Positions 30,950 to 41,619 of a stretch of DNA of 64,000 nucleotides are shown here, piece after piece. Both the position numbers and the translations under genes were made by a program. Origin of the DNA: Ianthella basta (taxonomy: Eukaryota > Porifera > Demospongiae > Verongiida > Ianthellidae). The number at the start of each line of letters is the position of its first letter. Position 1 is the first letter of the stretch. The stretch is taken from positions 10,539,143 through 10,603,142 of the forward strand of contig OZ025868.1 of NCBI GenBank assembly GCA_964019415.1. Reading direction: 5' to 3'. The notes beneath the pieces were generated by a model. The model saw only the letters and a list, made by a program, of their open reading frames with translations. It made no database searches and was not told the DNA's origin.

Positions 30950-30979
30950 AGTTGAATGCAACAACCACTATTATGCCGG
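30950..30979 (+). CDS. Candidate 30-nt micro-exon
   Basis: Preceded by a polypyrimidine tract and CATGCAG, followed by a strong donor GTAAGTAC. In phase 1 (one base carried in from the previous exon) it reads (E)LNATTTIMP and ends in phase 1. That is compatible with the phase-1 donor of the FN3 exon at 14,724. A short Thr-rich linker with an N-A-T glycosylation sequon would suit a receptor ectodomain. Evidence is splice-site strength and phase only. Confidence 0.35.
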
Positions 30980-32125
30980 GTAAGTACTGTTTTTCACATT
31001 CACACAACTTTATACATAGTTTCATGCGAAAGTGGTGAAGTTTCACACCTATTTTGGTACATTGTACATTCTTGATATGAAATAACTGTGTAGCTTACGT
31101 GCTTGCAGAAGCAATCATTTGAAAAGTGAGCAGTACTGATAGTTATACATGAAAACTATATGCAATATGGTTACTAATGTGCACCTATTCCGACGTTATA
31201 TTTTCTTTCTGTGAATGGTTTGCATATAGCTAGGCATTGTTTAGAAGACAAAATTTGTAAAAGCTGTTAATCAGACAGCCAATGGGCATCTGAAGGATGA
31301 GGTTTGATGCTTTAGAAGATAGGACAGATAGCAACTTTCAGCTCTAAACTGGCACACCTTGAAAGGGTTCTAAAAGACAACGAATTGCACTGGTAAGGTG
31401 CAGGACCAGTGTAAGGGTTCATAATTGTACATGTGTAAAGACTAAGGATATAGACCTCTTTCAAATAATGTCATGAGTTTGTGGTTCATTCATGTGCTTT
31501 CCACTATTGACAAAATAAGTATTTTGGAGTAGACATTTTGCATGTTACAGGTGATTCTTTAACAATGCCAGTAAGCTGTTGAGCAGCCACATACATTGTT
31601 CAAAAGAGTCTCTTGCAGTAGTGCCACTGCAAAGACTAGGTATGTTGCTTGAAGGATAACTGGGTTTACACCACCAGCCAACTACACCAGTGTTGGTGTT
31701 ACAGTTGGTTGGGAGGCCCAAAAGGCCTTATTGAGTTGACAACCAGTGATTCCCTTCCCCCTAACATCCTACAAAGATGGAGAGTCACAGACCGATGTGT
31801 CACCCTGTTTGGGGCTCATCAGTAATAAGTGCATAATGAATTTATGTGCTCCTGCACAGTAACATACATAATTATTAACACTAGAGATGAGAATCTACAG
31901 TTTAAAGCACTCATCATTAGCAGCTGCACTTCACACTGTAAAACAGCTGCACCACTTAGTATTACATAATGGCACTTGTTGTAAATTCTACTTCCGTGTT
32001 TCTACTGTATCTGACTAGCTGAAACCTTAAGGTAGGCACAGAGTTTAAAATTGGAACAATGGCTGTGATGGAAATTGAGCTGAAACTCAGCAACGCCTTT
32101 CAAATTCTCATAATATGTAATAGTT
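30980..32125. other. No gene seen; diverged MITE relative at 31,655-31,830
   Basis: Mostly AT-rich, intron-like. 31,655-31,830 resembles the MITE at 11,561-11,839 (CCAACTACACCAGTGTTGGTG, TGACAACCAGTGATT, ACAAAGATGG, TGGGGCTCATCAGT) but has lost its right arm. Confidence 0.5.
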
Positions 32126-32236
32126 ACTACATGCTATTAATGCCGTACCACATTTACTGCACAAGTCCCGAGGGCACGAAGCGCCTGAGGGCGAGTGCAG
32201 TTAATACGCGACGGCATTGATAGCGTGTAGTAAGTG
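32126..32236. mobile_element. Small foldback (~110 bp), GCGAAGCGC-type centre
   Basis: CTACATGCTATTAATGCCGT at the left pairs with ACGGCATTGATAGCGTGTAG at the right. Inside, ACTGCAC pairs with GTGCAGT around a GAGGGCACGAAGCGCC core. The core resembles the hairpin GGCGCGAAGCGCC at about 48,575 in the palindromic region. Confidence 0.75.
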
Positions 32237-32784
32237 GCTTATCGTAAATAAGCGACCTCAAATTTCAATCTTAGTGTGACTTTTGTTGGGGATGCTGCCG
32301 GACCTAGTAGTAATCCCGTCCTAGAACAGGGCGGAGCACTTTAATTCCTGTCTTTGTTGACTAGCAACACTGCTGAGCACCGTAGGATGTTGCAGTGGAT
32401 GTCTTCTGCTCCTTTGCAAGCTATCCAGGGCCATTTATAAAGAGCTGGAGAGCTGTGTCCTTAGTAACCCACACAATGACCGATGCCAGAGTGTGCATAC
32501 ACTTTAGGAAGGCATAGTTGCAATGTTTCGCCTTCAGATTAGTTACTGGATCAAGCGTGCTTTTCGTTCAGCCCAGTAGCAGCAATAGCAGCAAAGGGTT
32601 AGGCAATTGATATGCTGTATTGTCACCGACAATCTGTCCTGTCAATCCTCGGTTGTGAATGGATCCTTCAGTATGCCAAAACATGTGCATGCTCCTCTTT
32701 TGTGCAAGTCATTTGCTGATTGGAATGGGTTAATGCAGCTTCCCCATGACCTTTGGGGGTTGTGCCTGTTAAATTGTTGTGACA
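32237..32784. other. No gene seen
   Basis: Includes a 110-codon plus-strand frame starting at 32,607 without recognisable domain, overlapping the next foldback. I regard it as chance. Confidence 0.4.
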
Positions 32785-32925
32785 GTAGCCATATATGGAA
32801 GGTGGCGTGGGAACAAAACGCTTACCAGCACTGCCGGTGTGGGAGCAAAACGCTTGCCAGCACTACTCCAGCGGTGCTGGTAATCGCTTTGCTCTCACGC
32901 CACCTTCCATTTATGGAGGTGATAG
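32785..32925. mobile_element. Foldback with an internally duplicated arm
   Basis: ATGGAAGGTGGCGTG at the left is mirrored by CACGCCACCTTCCAT at the right. Within, CAAAACGCTTACCAGCAC and CAAAACGCTTGCCAGCAC are two tandem copies of one arm, pairing with GTGCTGGTAATCGCTTTG. Two alternative stems are therefore possible. Confidence 0.8.
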
Positions 32926-33954
32926 GGGCGCTTACATGATGGCCACTGCAGTAACCTGTTTACATGTGTGTTGATGCCTTTGATCTATGACGTCATCATA
33001 CAATAAGTACCCTTACTAACCTACTTCAGGTGTAACTACTTTCAGGCAAAGGAAGGAGGCATTTCTCTGAAATTAAAGAATTTAGTCTTCCGTAAACACA
33101 GCGGAAGTGTCTAGTTTACATCAGAAAGGATTGCCCTACGGTAGGTAACTTTCTGGGCAGGCCAGCACTAGAGCTTCATCACAGCATTATAATTAGCTAG
33201 GTCTGATTTTCTTTCTCACTCCAACTTCATGGAAAGCGTCATATTTCCTGAAGCAACTGTGCTTGAATGTTGGCCTGCCCCTGAAAATCATTGAATTCCT
33301 TTCAACCACATGGCAGAATTTGTGTTGAGTCTAATGAAAGTCACGACTCGTGGAAGAAATGTGAGCGGCTCTAAGAAAACAACCCACTTCGCGCAATACC
33401 TAAACAATAGCAATGGGACACAACAGTCATGCGAATGCTATTTCACCAAAAAACGGATTATGCCATCACTCATAATTATTATTGGTACAGTCCCCATCTT
33501 GTGGCCAAGTTTGAATCCTGTAGTCTTTCTCTGAAGCTCAAACGAAGACTGCAAATTTTTACGGTGGCCCTCACGTGCGACGTATATGAACATGTTAGTA
33601 AGCATAAAAAGCTACGCACGTTTTTCAAGGCAACCAGGCCTTGCTCGAAGTCGGCATATGTACATTAATCCAGCATTTCCAATGAGCATGAAGACCTTCC
33701 CGTGCCCAGGATGAGGCAGATAGGCTTCCCACGATGACCAACCCAACTTGTCCGCCAGTTGTGCCATGACCGGAAGTCCATGATTAAACGCATTTTTCGG
33801 CCAAGCACCTAGCATAATTTCGTATATTCGGCTAGCGTATCTTGGGAATTGAAGCAGCTATTGAAGCGCAACACAGGACAATAGACAGCTCAACCATTCT
33901 GCTTTAACATGGTGTCGCTAACTCAAAATTGATAAACTGTGCGAAGTGGGTCCT
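32926..33954. other. No gene seen; holds the outer end of an inverted repeat K copy
   Basis: At 33,327-33,350 GAGTCTAATGAAAGTCACGACTCG is the inverse of the end of the K repeats at 34,573 and 34,931; the rest of that K copy resumes at 33,955. The ~600 bases between have no recognisable content. Confidence 0.45.
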
Positions 33955-34975
33955 TTTCTCATAACCGCTCACAAACATTGGAAAGAAAGGAAAAATTGGT
34001 ACCAACTACCAATTGGCAGCCAAACCCAGGACAACTTACACCTAAATGCGAGGTTTCAGCAGCCCAAGCCAACCAACCAGGCTGGAACAACTCGCCTACT
34101 CTCTCTTTAAAGGCTAGTTCCGAATGATGGAATAGTTCAACTAACCTTTGCAGGTGTGCCGATAACTGCTGCCACTTAGAACCTGCGTACAACAAGTCAG
34201 TACGGAATGATGACAAGGTTCCACTAACACCTGAACGGGCAGGCTGCTCACTGCTGCCACTTATCAACGCGGTACTGTGCTCCTATTGTGATTTGGTTGT
34301 ACCCGTGTTCAGTCTATAATGAATTGTAATAAGACTAATGAATTGTTGTATGCAGGTTCTAAGTGGCAGCAGTTAGCGGCACACCTGCAAAGGTTAGTTG
34401 AACCATTCCATTGTTTGGAACTAGCCTATAAGGAGAGAGCGGGCTAGTTGTTCCGGCCTGGTTGGTTGGCTTGGCTACTGAAACCTGGCGTTAGGGCATA
34501 AGTTGTCCTGGGTTCGCCTGCCAGCTGGTGCCAATTTTCGCTTTCCAACATTTCTTTTGAGTCGTGACTTTCATTAGACACAACACGGTTACAACCAACT
34601 AATTCATCTTACGTAAAATTAGAATAGGAGCACAGTACCGGGTTGATAAGTGGCAGCAGTGAGCAGCCTGCCCGTTCAGGTTAGTGGAACCTTGTTATCG
34701 TTCTGTATTGACTTGTTGTATGCAGGTTCTAAGTGGCAGCAGTTATCGGCACACCTGTAAAGGTTAGTTGAACCATTCCATCATTCGGAACTAGCCTTTA
34801 AGGAGGGAGAGGGCGAGTTGTTCTGGCCTGGTTGGTTGGCTTGGGCTGCTGAAACCCCACGTTAGGATGTATATTGTCCTGGGTTCGGCTGCCAGCTGGT
34901 GCCAATTTTCTCTTTCTTTTGAACATTTGTCCGAGTCGTGACTTTCATTAGACTCAACATGGTTACAACTGACTC
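33955..34975. repeat. Repeat family K: one inverted and two direct copies
   Basis: A ~310-base unit (from TGCAGGTTCTAAGTGGCAGC, via CCTGGTTGGTTGGCTTGG, to GGTGCCAATTTTC) is present inverted at 33,985-34,190, and direct at 34,353-34,545 and 34,722-34,908. A shorter subrepeat (TGATAAGTGGCAGCAGTGAG, CTGCCCGTTCAGGT) flanks two of them. The inverted and third copies form arms of a large foldback. Non-coding; no terminal signature was recognised. Confidence 0.75.
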
Positions 34976-35900
34976 ATTCATCTTGCATAAAGTGGCAGAA
35001 TTTACATAAGTGGCTGATCATATTTTGCCATATATTTTGCTGCTAGCCATTAATTTGCTTAATACTATTGCAGTTAAACTTGTTCAGTAGTATCTGCTTT
35101 TACTTAAAGCTACTACAAATGGCCTTTTCTGAAATGATGTACTAGTACTTAACATGATGATTAAGCATGATGATTTTAATGCAATTCTTAAATAGCATTA
35201 CTAGGACCATATGACAAATGTTTGAGGAACCATTGCTCGAATTGATGAGGAGACTCTGATACCAGTGCTCTGGTGTTGTGTTGTGTAGAAATCCAAGATC
35301 TTTACAAACACCAGTCAATTTATAGAGATCAGTATGACCTTGTCACCTCTGAAAATCAATCAACAAAGCAGCTATCCACTGATCCCCTCTGTTCAATGAA
35401 CTATCCCCTGCTTTGTTAACATCTTTAATTCTGTGTATTGTAGAGCTACATGGTATCAATAAGTGCTTGTATAGCTGGTGAAGCATTTGACTGACTATTA
35501 TCTTAACGTACTAATTTAGTTACAGTACCCTTTGGGTCGGTTGTCCCAACTAGATGGTTGTAATTGGTTAACGGTTAACAATTATCAACCTAGCAATGTC
35601 ATTTTTATGTGACCTTTAGTATACCCAATTCTGTTGGTGGATGCTGTGCAGGAGACTCAGGGTATGTGGCGAAGGCGGGCAACTTGCATCACCAACTGTT
35701 GGTGAATTGACAGTTTTCTCAGTGTTCTGGAACGCAGGTTACAGAAAATTGTTGCACGTGATTGATACAAGTCTGTTTAGCCACCGCACTGTCTGTTCAC
35801 TTATTGTGGAGGCGTTTTCCTCTTCATACAGAAATGTCCCCAACATTCTTAGCCTTCAATTGTCCGAATTGTTCCAGTCTTTTTTGTTAGAAACGCCACT
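34976..35900. other. No gene seen
   Basis: About 900 bases of AT-rich, intron-like sequence. A 92-codon frame at 35,641-35,919 has no recognisable domain. Confidence 0.5.
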
Positions 35901-36093
35901 GCTCAATCTAAGGGGGTGACGTGCGCGAAGAAGCCCCTGCCGAGGAGTGCGTGGCGAAAAACCTCCAAACGACCGTCCACCACCTTGGATTTACTGAGAA
36001 AATATACATATCAGTACCTATCATCTGCTGTCAACCAGCGAGGGAGAGGCGGTTTGAGGCTCTGCTGTTCTGCTGTGGTACAAGCCTACCTGA

Positions 36094-37134
36094 GTGGAGA
36101 TACTACCAGCAATGCCACCAAATCGGGCGGCTACGCGGGCTACGGCATCACCACGAATCAAACAGGCGTCACGTAGAGAGAGCTTAGAGACACAACCGAT
36201 GCCTTGCGCTGAGTGTGGCAAAACGGTCACAGACCGAGGAGTGCGATGTAAAGGCATCTGCCAATGGTGGTATCATCTCGACTGCCTCCCTTTGACGGAG
36301 GAGCAGTCGACAGTGCTGAACGATCCTGAGAATGGCCCATGGAAGTGCGACAAATGCCTCGCCATCTCCTCAACTTTGACGGAGTTGCTGGAAACGGCAA
36401 GAAACCTCAGCGCGAGGGTACACACTCTCGAAGCGACCAACGCTGAGCTAGCAGGCAGGCTGGACTTGTTAGTGAATCATGAGCCCGGGTCCGCGCAAGG
36501 GCCCATCCCTGACACGGACTCTGATGACCCTCCAGTAGAAACGGAAATGGAAGTGGAGGAGATGAACAGTGCAACAATTGAATCCGCTCAAAACGACTAT
36601 GAGCAGGAACATCAGCATCACCAGGAACAAACCCATGAGATGCAGAAACAGCGGCAACAAAAAAGGCAGCAACAACATCAGCAGCAACAGCAGCAGTCTG
36701 TGGACCCCTCGAACTCAATGGGAGACAGGAGAATGGTAACGGTATATATCAGACGAATACCAACGGACACCCAGATAAAGGATGTACAACAGCTCATCCA
36801 ACGTCAGCAAGGGATAGCCGGGGAAGATCTCCATATCACCCAAACAGTCCCAAATGTGGAATTTCGAGGACGTTGGAAATTCATGAGATGTGAAGGACCA
36901 AGAGCAGTCGTGCAGCTCTTGTCAAAGGCTTGTGATGATGGGAGATTACACTGGAAAATGAGTTCCAGTCCACCCACATGCCCAAAGCCTTTTTTGGGGG
37001 ACGATCCAACACAAAGAAGAAGGGAGCACCCAGCTCCACTACCCACACCGATCCAATCATTGCCAATTCCGGCAGCTCCACCTTTTCCCCAACCTCATCC
37101 TCATCCCCTCAGGAGGAGTAGGGATTCTATTTAA
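36094..37134 (+). CDS. LINE ORF1 protein with PHD finger and coiled coil, 346 aa
   Basis: Residues ~35-90 form a PHD finger: PCAECGKTVTDRGVRCKGIC, WYHLDC, PWKCDKC, i.e. the C4HC3 order with the Trp before the last Cys pair. A leucine-rich coiled coil follows (TLTELLETARNLSARVHTLE), then an acidic stretch and a Gln-rich region, then an RRM-like segment (MVTVYIRRIPTDTQIKDVQQ; residues ~213-290) and a Pro-rich end. ORF1 proteins of CR1-like LINEs are RNA chaperones, and some carry PHD fingers thought to bind histone tails. Open throughout; the ATG at 36,118 is an alternative start. Confidence 0.8.
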   Translation: MEILPAMPPNRAATRATASPRIKQASRRESLETQPMPCAECGKTVTDRGVRCKGICQWWYHLDCLPLTEEQSTVLNDPENGPWKCDKCLAISSTLTELLETARNLSARVHTLEATNAELAGRLDLLVNHEPGSAQGPIPDTDSDDPPVETEMEVEEMNSATIESAQNDYEQEHQHHQEQTHEMQKQRQQKRQQQHQQQQQQSVDPSNSMGDRRMVTVYIRRIPTDTQIKDVQQLIQRQQGIAGEDLHITQTVPNVEFRGRWKFMRCEGPRAVVQLLSKACDDGRLHWKMSSSPPTCPKPFLGDDPTQRRREHPAPLPTPIQSLPIPAAPPFPQPHPHPLRRSRDSI

Positions 37135-38207
37135 GGACAGCTTCTTTGAGGAATATAGTGTAGATATTGTAGGCAAAACCCATGAGGATATCATGTGGAT
37201 TTCATGTACCCATTTCACAAACCTCGAGCATACGCTCTTCATCTGCACATGTTACCTACCACCAGCAGCATCAAGCAGGGGGGGACAAATCCCATGAATT
37301 TTTTGACATTTTGAAACAGCAAATCTTAGAATTCCAAGACAAAGGAGAAATAATGATCTGCGGTGACTTTAACGCAAGGATTGGAGGCCTAAATGACAAT
37401 GTAGGAGGTATAGCCCTTCCTCAGAGGGAAATTCTAGACATGATCACTAACTCACATGGTAGGCAGTTGGTGGACTTCCTCAGAGATTGTGATATGGTGA
37501 CACTCAACGGAAGGTTTTCACTGGAGATGGATAATTTCACGGTCCTCTCCACCCTTGGAAGATCGGTTGTAGACTATGCGATAGTGCAATCTGGCTGTTT
37601 CAGTAATTACTGTAATTTTGAAGTAGGAACAATGCTCAATCTACTTGACGACTTAAACATCCCCATAGACTCCTCAATACCAGATCACTCCCTACTAATG
37701 TGGGAATACTCACCAAAATATACTATGTTGTCAGAAAGTCATCAAAATTCAACACAAACTATGCAGGGTAATGGAACAACTAACAATATTCTACAACCAA
37801 AATCTTTTCGTATTCAGAATGGGAGACATATTTTTAGGCCTGATAGTGAAGGTGAAGAAAACATAGACAAACTAATAAAAGAATTAGAAGACCTTGCCAA
37901 TCAGAATATGGACATCTCAGACACTAGGCTACAGAATAACTATTCCTCATTCTACCATCTTATAGAAAGAGAATTCTCCAGCCACAAAACTCATTACAGA
38001 TCCAGTAAGAAGCCATGGTGGAATTATGAACTTAATTCGCTCAGAAAGGAGGTCAGGCTATCACAAAATGATCGGAACAGATCCAAAAATACTCCTGATA
38101 GAATGAGATTTTGGCAAAGGTACAGGGAAAAACAGCGTAAATTCAATCAATGCATTCGAAAGGCAAAAGGAAATTCCTCAGAGAAAAGCAAGATAACCTA
38201 CTTCTGA
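37105..38207 (+). pseudogene. LINE ORF2 N-terminus: APE endonuclease, N-terminally deleted
   Basis: After ORF1, another frame at ~37,105 reads SGGVGILFKDSFFEEYSVDI and IMWISCTHFTNLEHTLFI, the central part of an exonuclease-endonuclease-phosphatase fold. The frame then shifts at a G7 run (37,278) into ICGDFNARIGGLNDN, LGRSVVDYAIVQSG and IPDHSLLMW, the Asp-Asn, Asp and Asp-His catalytic blocks. The first ~90 residues, including the catalytic Glu, are missing, so ORF1 and ORF2 appear joined by a deletion. The remainder leads into RT in an overlapping frame. Confidence 0.8.
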
Positions 38208-39397
38208 TGAAATCAACAAACACTAAAAAGTTCTGGCAGGAAATTGATAGCATAGCAATTACTAATGAACACTCAAAACGAGATCCACCTCAACAGATGT
38301 TAAAGCCCGATGGATCTCAGACTTCCAATATGGATGAGACACTACAAATTTGGTCAGACCATTTTCATGCGCTGTTTAATCCTCCCCTAGAAAGGCTGGA
38401 AATTGAACAACATTCAGATGATACTGACAAGTACACTGAAGAGGCCAATCTAAACAGATTGATCACAATTGAGGAGGTTCATTCTGCAGTGATGCAACTA
38501 GAGGACAGCAAGGCACCTGGACTTGATAAAATATGCCCTAGCATCTTAAGAGATGTTAAGATCATACAATACCTACAGAACCTGTATCAAACTTGCTTCA
38601 AGAATGGTGTGGTACCTCAATCATGGTTATATAGTACCATCCAGCCTATCTTTAAAGGCTCGGGTAGCAGACAGGATCCTAACAATTATAGAGGTATCAC
38701 TTTACAATCATGTGCAGCAAAAGCTTTCTGCAAAATTCTGAATAACAGAATAACTGAATTTTTACAAGGTAATAATATCTTACATGAAGAACAGAATGGA
38801 TTTCGTACTACGCGCAGTTGTCAGGATCATATATCCTCTCTATACTTAATTGAAATTAGGAAGCTAAATAACCTGGACACATACACTTGTTTTGTTGATT
38901 TTAAGAAAGCTTTTGATTCGATCCCTAGAGACCTATTGTGGCAAAAGCTCTCCAAGATTGGCATCAGGGGCAAACTACTAACTTCTTTGAAGGCACTGTA
39001 CACAAACCTGTATAGCTCAGTGAAAATTAAGAACAAATTATCTCCTCCCTTCGAAGTTGGCCGAGGTGTAAAGCAGGGATGCACACTCACCCCTATCCTA
39101 TTTAACATTTTTACTAATGATCTAATTGGGCGCCTAAAGAAAGCTGCAGAAGGTATTAAGATTAGAGACTGTAAGGTAAATACACTACTATTTGCAGATG
39201 ACCTAGTCCTCATAGCAGAGAACCCAACTATGTTACAAAAATTACTTGATGCTCTAAAAGAATGGTGCTTGGATAATGGAATGTCCATTAACCCCAATAA
39301 AACTAAGATTATGCACTTTAGATATCCTAGGAAGAAAATCTGTCAGTTCCAGTTTACCTGTGGTGAAGTAACAATTCAGATTGCTACAAGTATCTAG
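38150..39397 (+). pseudogene. LINE reverse transcriptase domain, 415 codons open
   Basis: Contains the full RT palm: KAPGLDKICPSIL (RT 1), RQDPNNYRGITLQSCAAKAF (2), EQNGFRTTRSCQDHI, motif A TCFVDFKKAFDSIPRDLLW, motif B GVKQGCTLTPILFNIFTNDL, motif C LLFADDLVLIAE, then WCLDNGMSINPNKTKIMHF. All three catalytic Asp are present. It overlaps the endonuclease frame by 58 bases in another frame, so a frameshift lies near 38,150-38,207. A stop at 39,397 is followed by the correct YKYLGVDFSEHL in another frame. Confidence 0.85.
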
Positions 39398-40408
39398 GGG
39401 TAGATTTTTCAGAACATCTTAGCCGGGCTAAATCAGTAGAGAACATGGCCATATCAGCTAATAAAGCTGCTAGTTACCTAATTACAAAGGCTAGATCCAG
39501 TGGTGCTTTTGTGTATACTGTTTACAACCACCTATACAACACTTTAGTCTTACCCATTATTGAATACAGTATAGTTTCATCTGGGGACTTAAGCCATTTG
39601 ATCACATATCTAAAATCCAGAATAATATCATGAGACGTTTCTTGGGTGTAGGCAGAAATGCACCAATTGCTGCTCTATTAGGGGAGATGGGGTGGTTACC
39701 AATTGCAGTTCTCACAAAAATATCATGCATTAGATTTTGGCTCAGAATCAGTAAAATGTCACAAACTAGACTTAATTAAGCAATTTTCGCTGAATGGTGT
39801 ACTTAGCTGAAAATGGTAAGAAAAACTGGGCTTTCTATATTAAAGCCTACCTACATGATCTTAGCATAAATCTAGGCTTTAGTCCATCAATACATGACGA
39901 ACACTTCATTCAGTACTGCAAAGATGCAGCAACAAATCTGTATAAACTAGTATGGCTACGGCAGATACAAATGGTTAGAGATGCATCTGAAACAGGAGGT
40001 AGGCTAAATATCTATAGAAGGATAAAGGCAGATTTCCCAACCACAGAGAGATATGTAGCCAATATTAGGTCAGTAGGGATGAGGAGGGTGCTGGCGGGTC
40101 TCCGGGTGGGTTGCCTCCCGCTCGCAGTGGAGACTGGCCGCTACACTGGGGTCCCCCTCTGCCAGCGTTCTTGTAGGTTGTGTGATTGTGGGGAGGTGGA
40201 GGACCACATTCACTTTTTAATTATTTGCCCCGCTTTCAACCAATTCAGATTGCAGCTTTTCAATCAATGTAACTCACTATTATGCACATTCTTTCAACAG
40301 CCAATCACAAGCAAATTACATTTCATTTTAAGCTCCTACGACCATTCCATTGCAAACATACTTACCAAGATGTACACCCATAGGCAATCTCTTTTATTTA
40401 GCAACTAA
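39378..40408 (+). pseudogene. LINE ORF2 C-terminus: connection and Cys/His tail
   Basis: Three consecutive frames: CYKYLGVDF through AKSVENMAISANKAASYLI (to 39,633), RRFLGVGRNAPIAALLGEMG (39,632-39,780), then 39,794-40,408 with RVGCLPLAVETGRYTGVPLC and CRLCDCGEVEDHIHFLIIC. The last is the LPxETGRYxGVPxxxRxCxxCxxxxxExxxHFLxxC zinc-binding tail widely found at LINE C-termini. Two frameshifts. The ~130 bases after the stop contain a C11 run (40,437) and the 3' end. Confidence 0.8.
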
Positions 40409-40998
40409 AATCCACACTCCATGTATGTGTGACTTACCCCCCCCCCCATCTTTACATCCTGTCTTTTCCTTTGTGACCAGTAAGCCAGTACTGGCTGTGC
40501 AGCCTCTGATTACATGCTGCTGTCACTTTAATAATAAGAAATTATACAGTTTTCCGCACATGCTGCTATGCTGCTAATACAAAAGAGGAGCCCTAACCGT
40601 TGTCCTCGAACTCCTCCCATGAGCGCCGATGAAAAGTGACCAAATGTTCCCATCCGTCGCAAGCTATACACCATCTCAATAAAAGGTGGTAGACATGCTC
40701 AATTAAGCTGCTGCCGAGGAGCGCGCAGTGAAAACTTATGATGAACCGACTGTCGGACATCTTGGATCTGCAAAAAATGTACAGGACCCTCTAAAGGAGC
40801 ACTAGATCCCCCTACAGGAAGCACTTGACCACTTTACAGTTTACACTGGACCCACCTACAGGGCTTGCCAAAGGCAGGGGCCTTGCAGCTAGTCTAGATA
40901 TAAGTGTCGAGACTTGATCACTCATTGAATAGGAATGCTTATATTTAGATGTAACCTTCCCCAAACAGGAAGAGGTGATTTAGCACATTCATCAGTAG

Positions 40999-41619
40999 CA
41001 AGAGTAGATAAGAGATGAGAGTATGCAACCGCGTATCCCCGCGTGTATAACAGCATTTTTCTAAAATGACGTAGCAACACGTCACACATGAACATGGTAA
41101 TGCTACTTCATATTCTGATGTAATGGATGAATACTATTAACTTGATCCTCCCGTCTGTACGTACTCGGCATCAATTACGCAGCTCTTCGATTTGTTAGTT
41201 GGGAATATCAACGATGTCCAGGACCAGCTGGTTGACGCCAGGCTCTTCACTGAATAGATTGAAGTTATCGAACCCAGAACTTAATGCGTAGCTACTGTGA
41301 AACTCGAAGGATAGCGCTGCGGAGCCGTGGATAGCAGTGCTGTGACCCAATACCATGCTTGCTGTCCTGGTCCTTCCTCGCGGGTGCTGCAGAGGCGTCC
41401 TGTACATTGTTGCAACTCCCGACTAACAAACCGAAGGGCTTGCAATCGATGCCGAGTACATACAGACTGGCAGATCGAGTTAATAGTATTCATCCATTAC
41501 ATCAGAATATTAAGTAGCGTTACCATGCCCACGTGTGACGTGTTGCTGCGTCATTTTAGAAAAATGCTGTTACGGCTGGGTATACACGGTTGTACACTTT
41601 CATCTATTATCTACTCTTG
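40999..41619. mobile_element. Foldback transposon with ~170-bp inverted repeats (620 bp)
   Basis: The left arm (CAAGAGTAGATAAGAGATGA, TAACAGCATTTTTCTAAAAT, ATTCTGATGTAATGGATGAA, TACTCGGCATC) is mirrored by the right arm ending CTATTATCTACTCTTG, with perhaps 90 percent identity. The 270-base centre (41,176-41,449) has no recognisable gene. No target duplication was read with confidence. Confidence 0.85.

Larger units (their letters stand above)
36008..40536 (+). mobile_element. Near-full-length APE-type LINE with PHD-finger ORF1 (4529 bp)
   Basis: Flanked by an 11-bp target-site duplication with one mismatch, AGAAAATATAC (35,997-36,007) and AGAAATTATAC (40,537-40,547), inside Helitron A copy 3. 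Order: 5' UTR, ORF1 with PHD finger, APE endonuclease, RT, Cys/His tail, and a 3' end in TTTAATAATA. The frame is broken at several points, notably a G7 run at 37,278-37,284. ORF1 plus PHD resembles CR1-group elements, but the tail differs from the CR1/L2 tail at 2125, so clade is open. Confidence 0.9.
35901..40892 (+). mobile_element. Helitron family A, copy 3, interrupted by a LINE
   Basis: 35,901-36,007 matches 19,220-19,331 of copy 1 (AAGAAGCCCCTGCCGAGGAG, CAAACGACCG, TTGGATTTAC). 40,548-40,892 continues at the next base (GTTTTCCGCACATGC against GGTTTTCCGCGCACG). The 3' end is a decayed hairpin (CTTGCCAAAGGCAGG), then CAG and CTAG|T at 40,889-40,892. Both ends are abbreviated: the left ~100 bases and an internal ~700 bases present in copy 1 are missing. 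Between the halves lies a full LINE with a target duplication. Confidence 0.85.
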
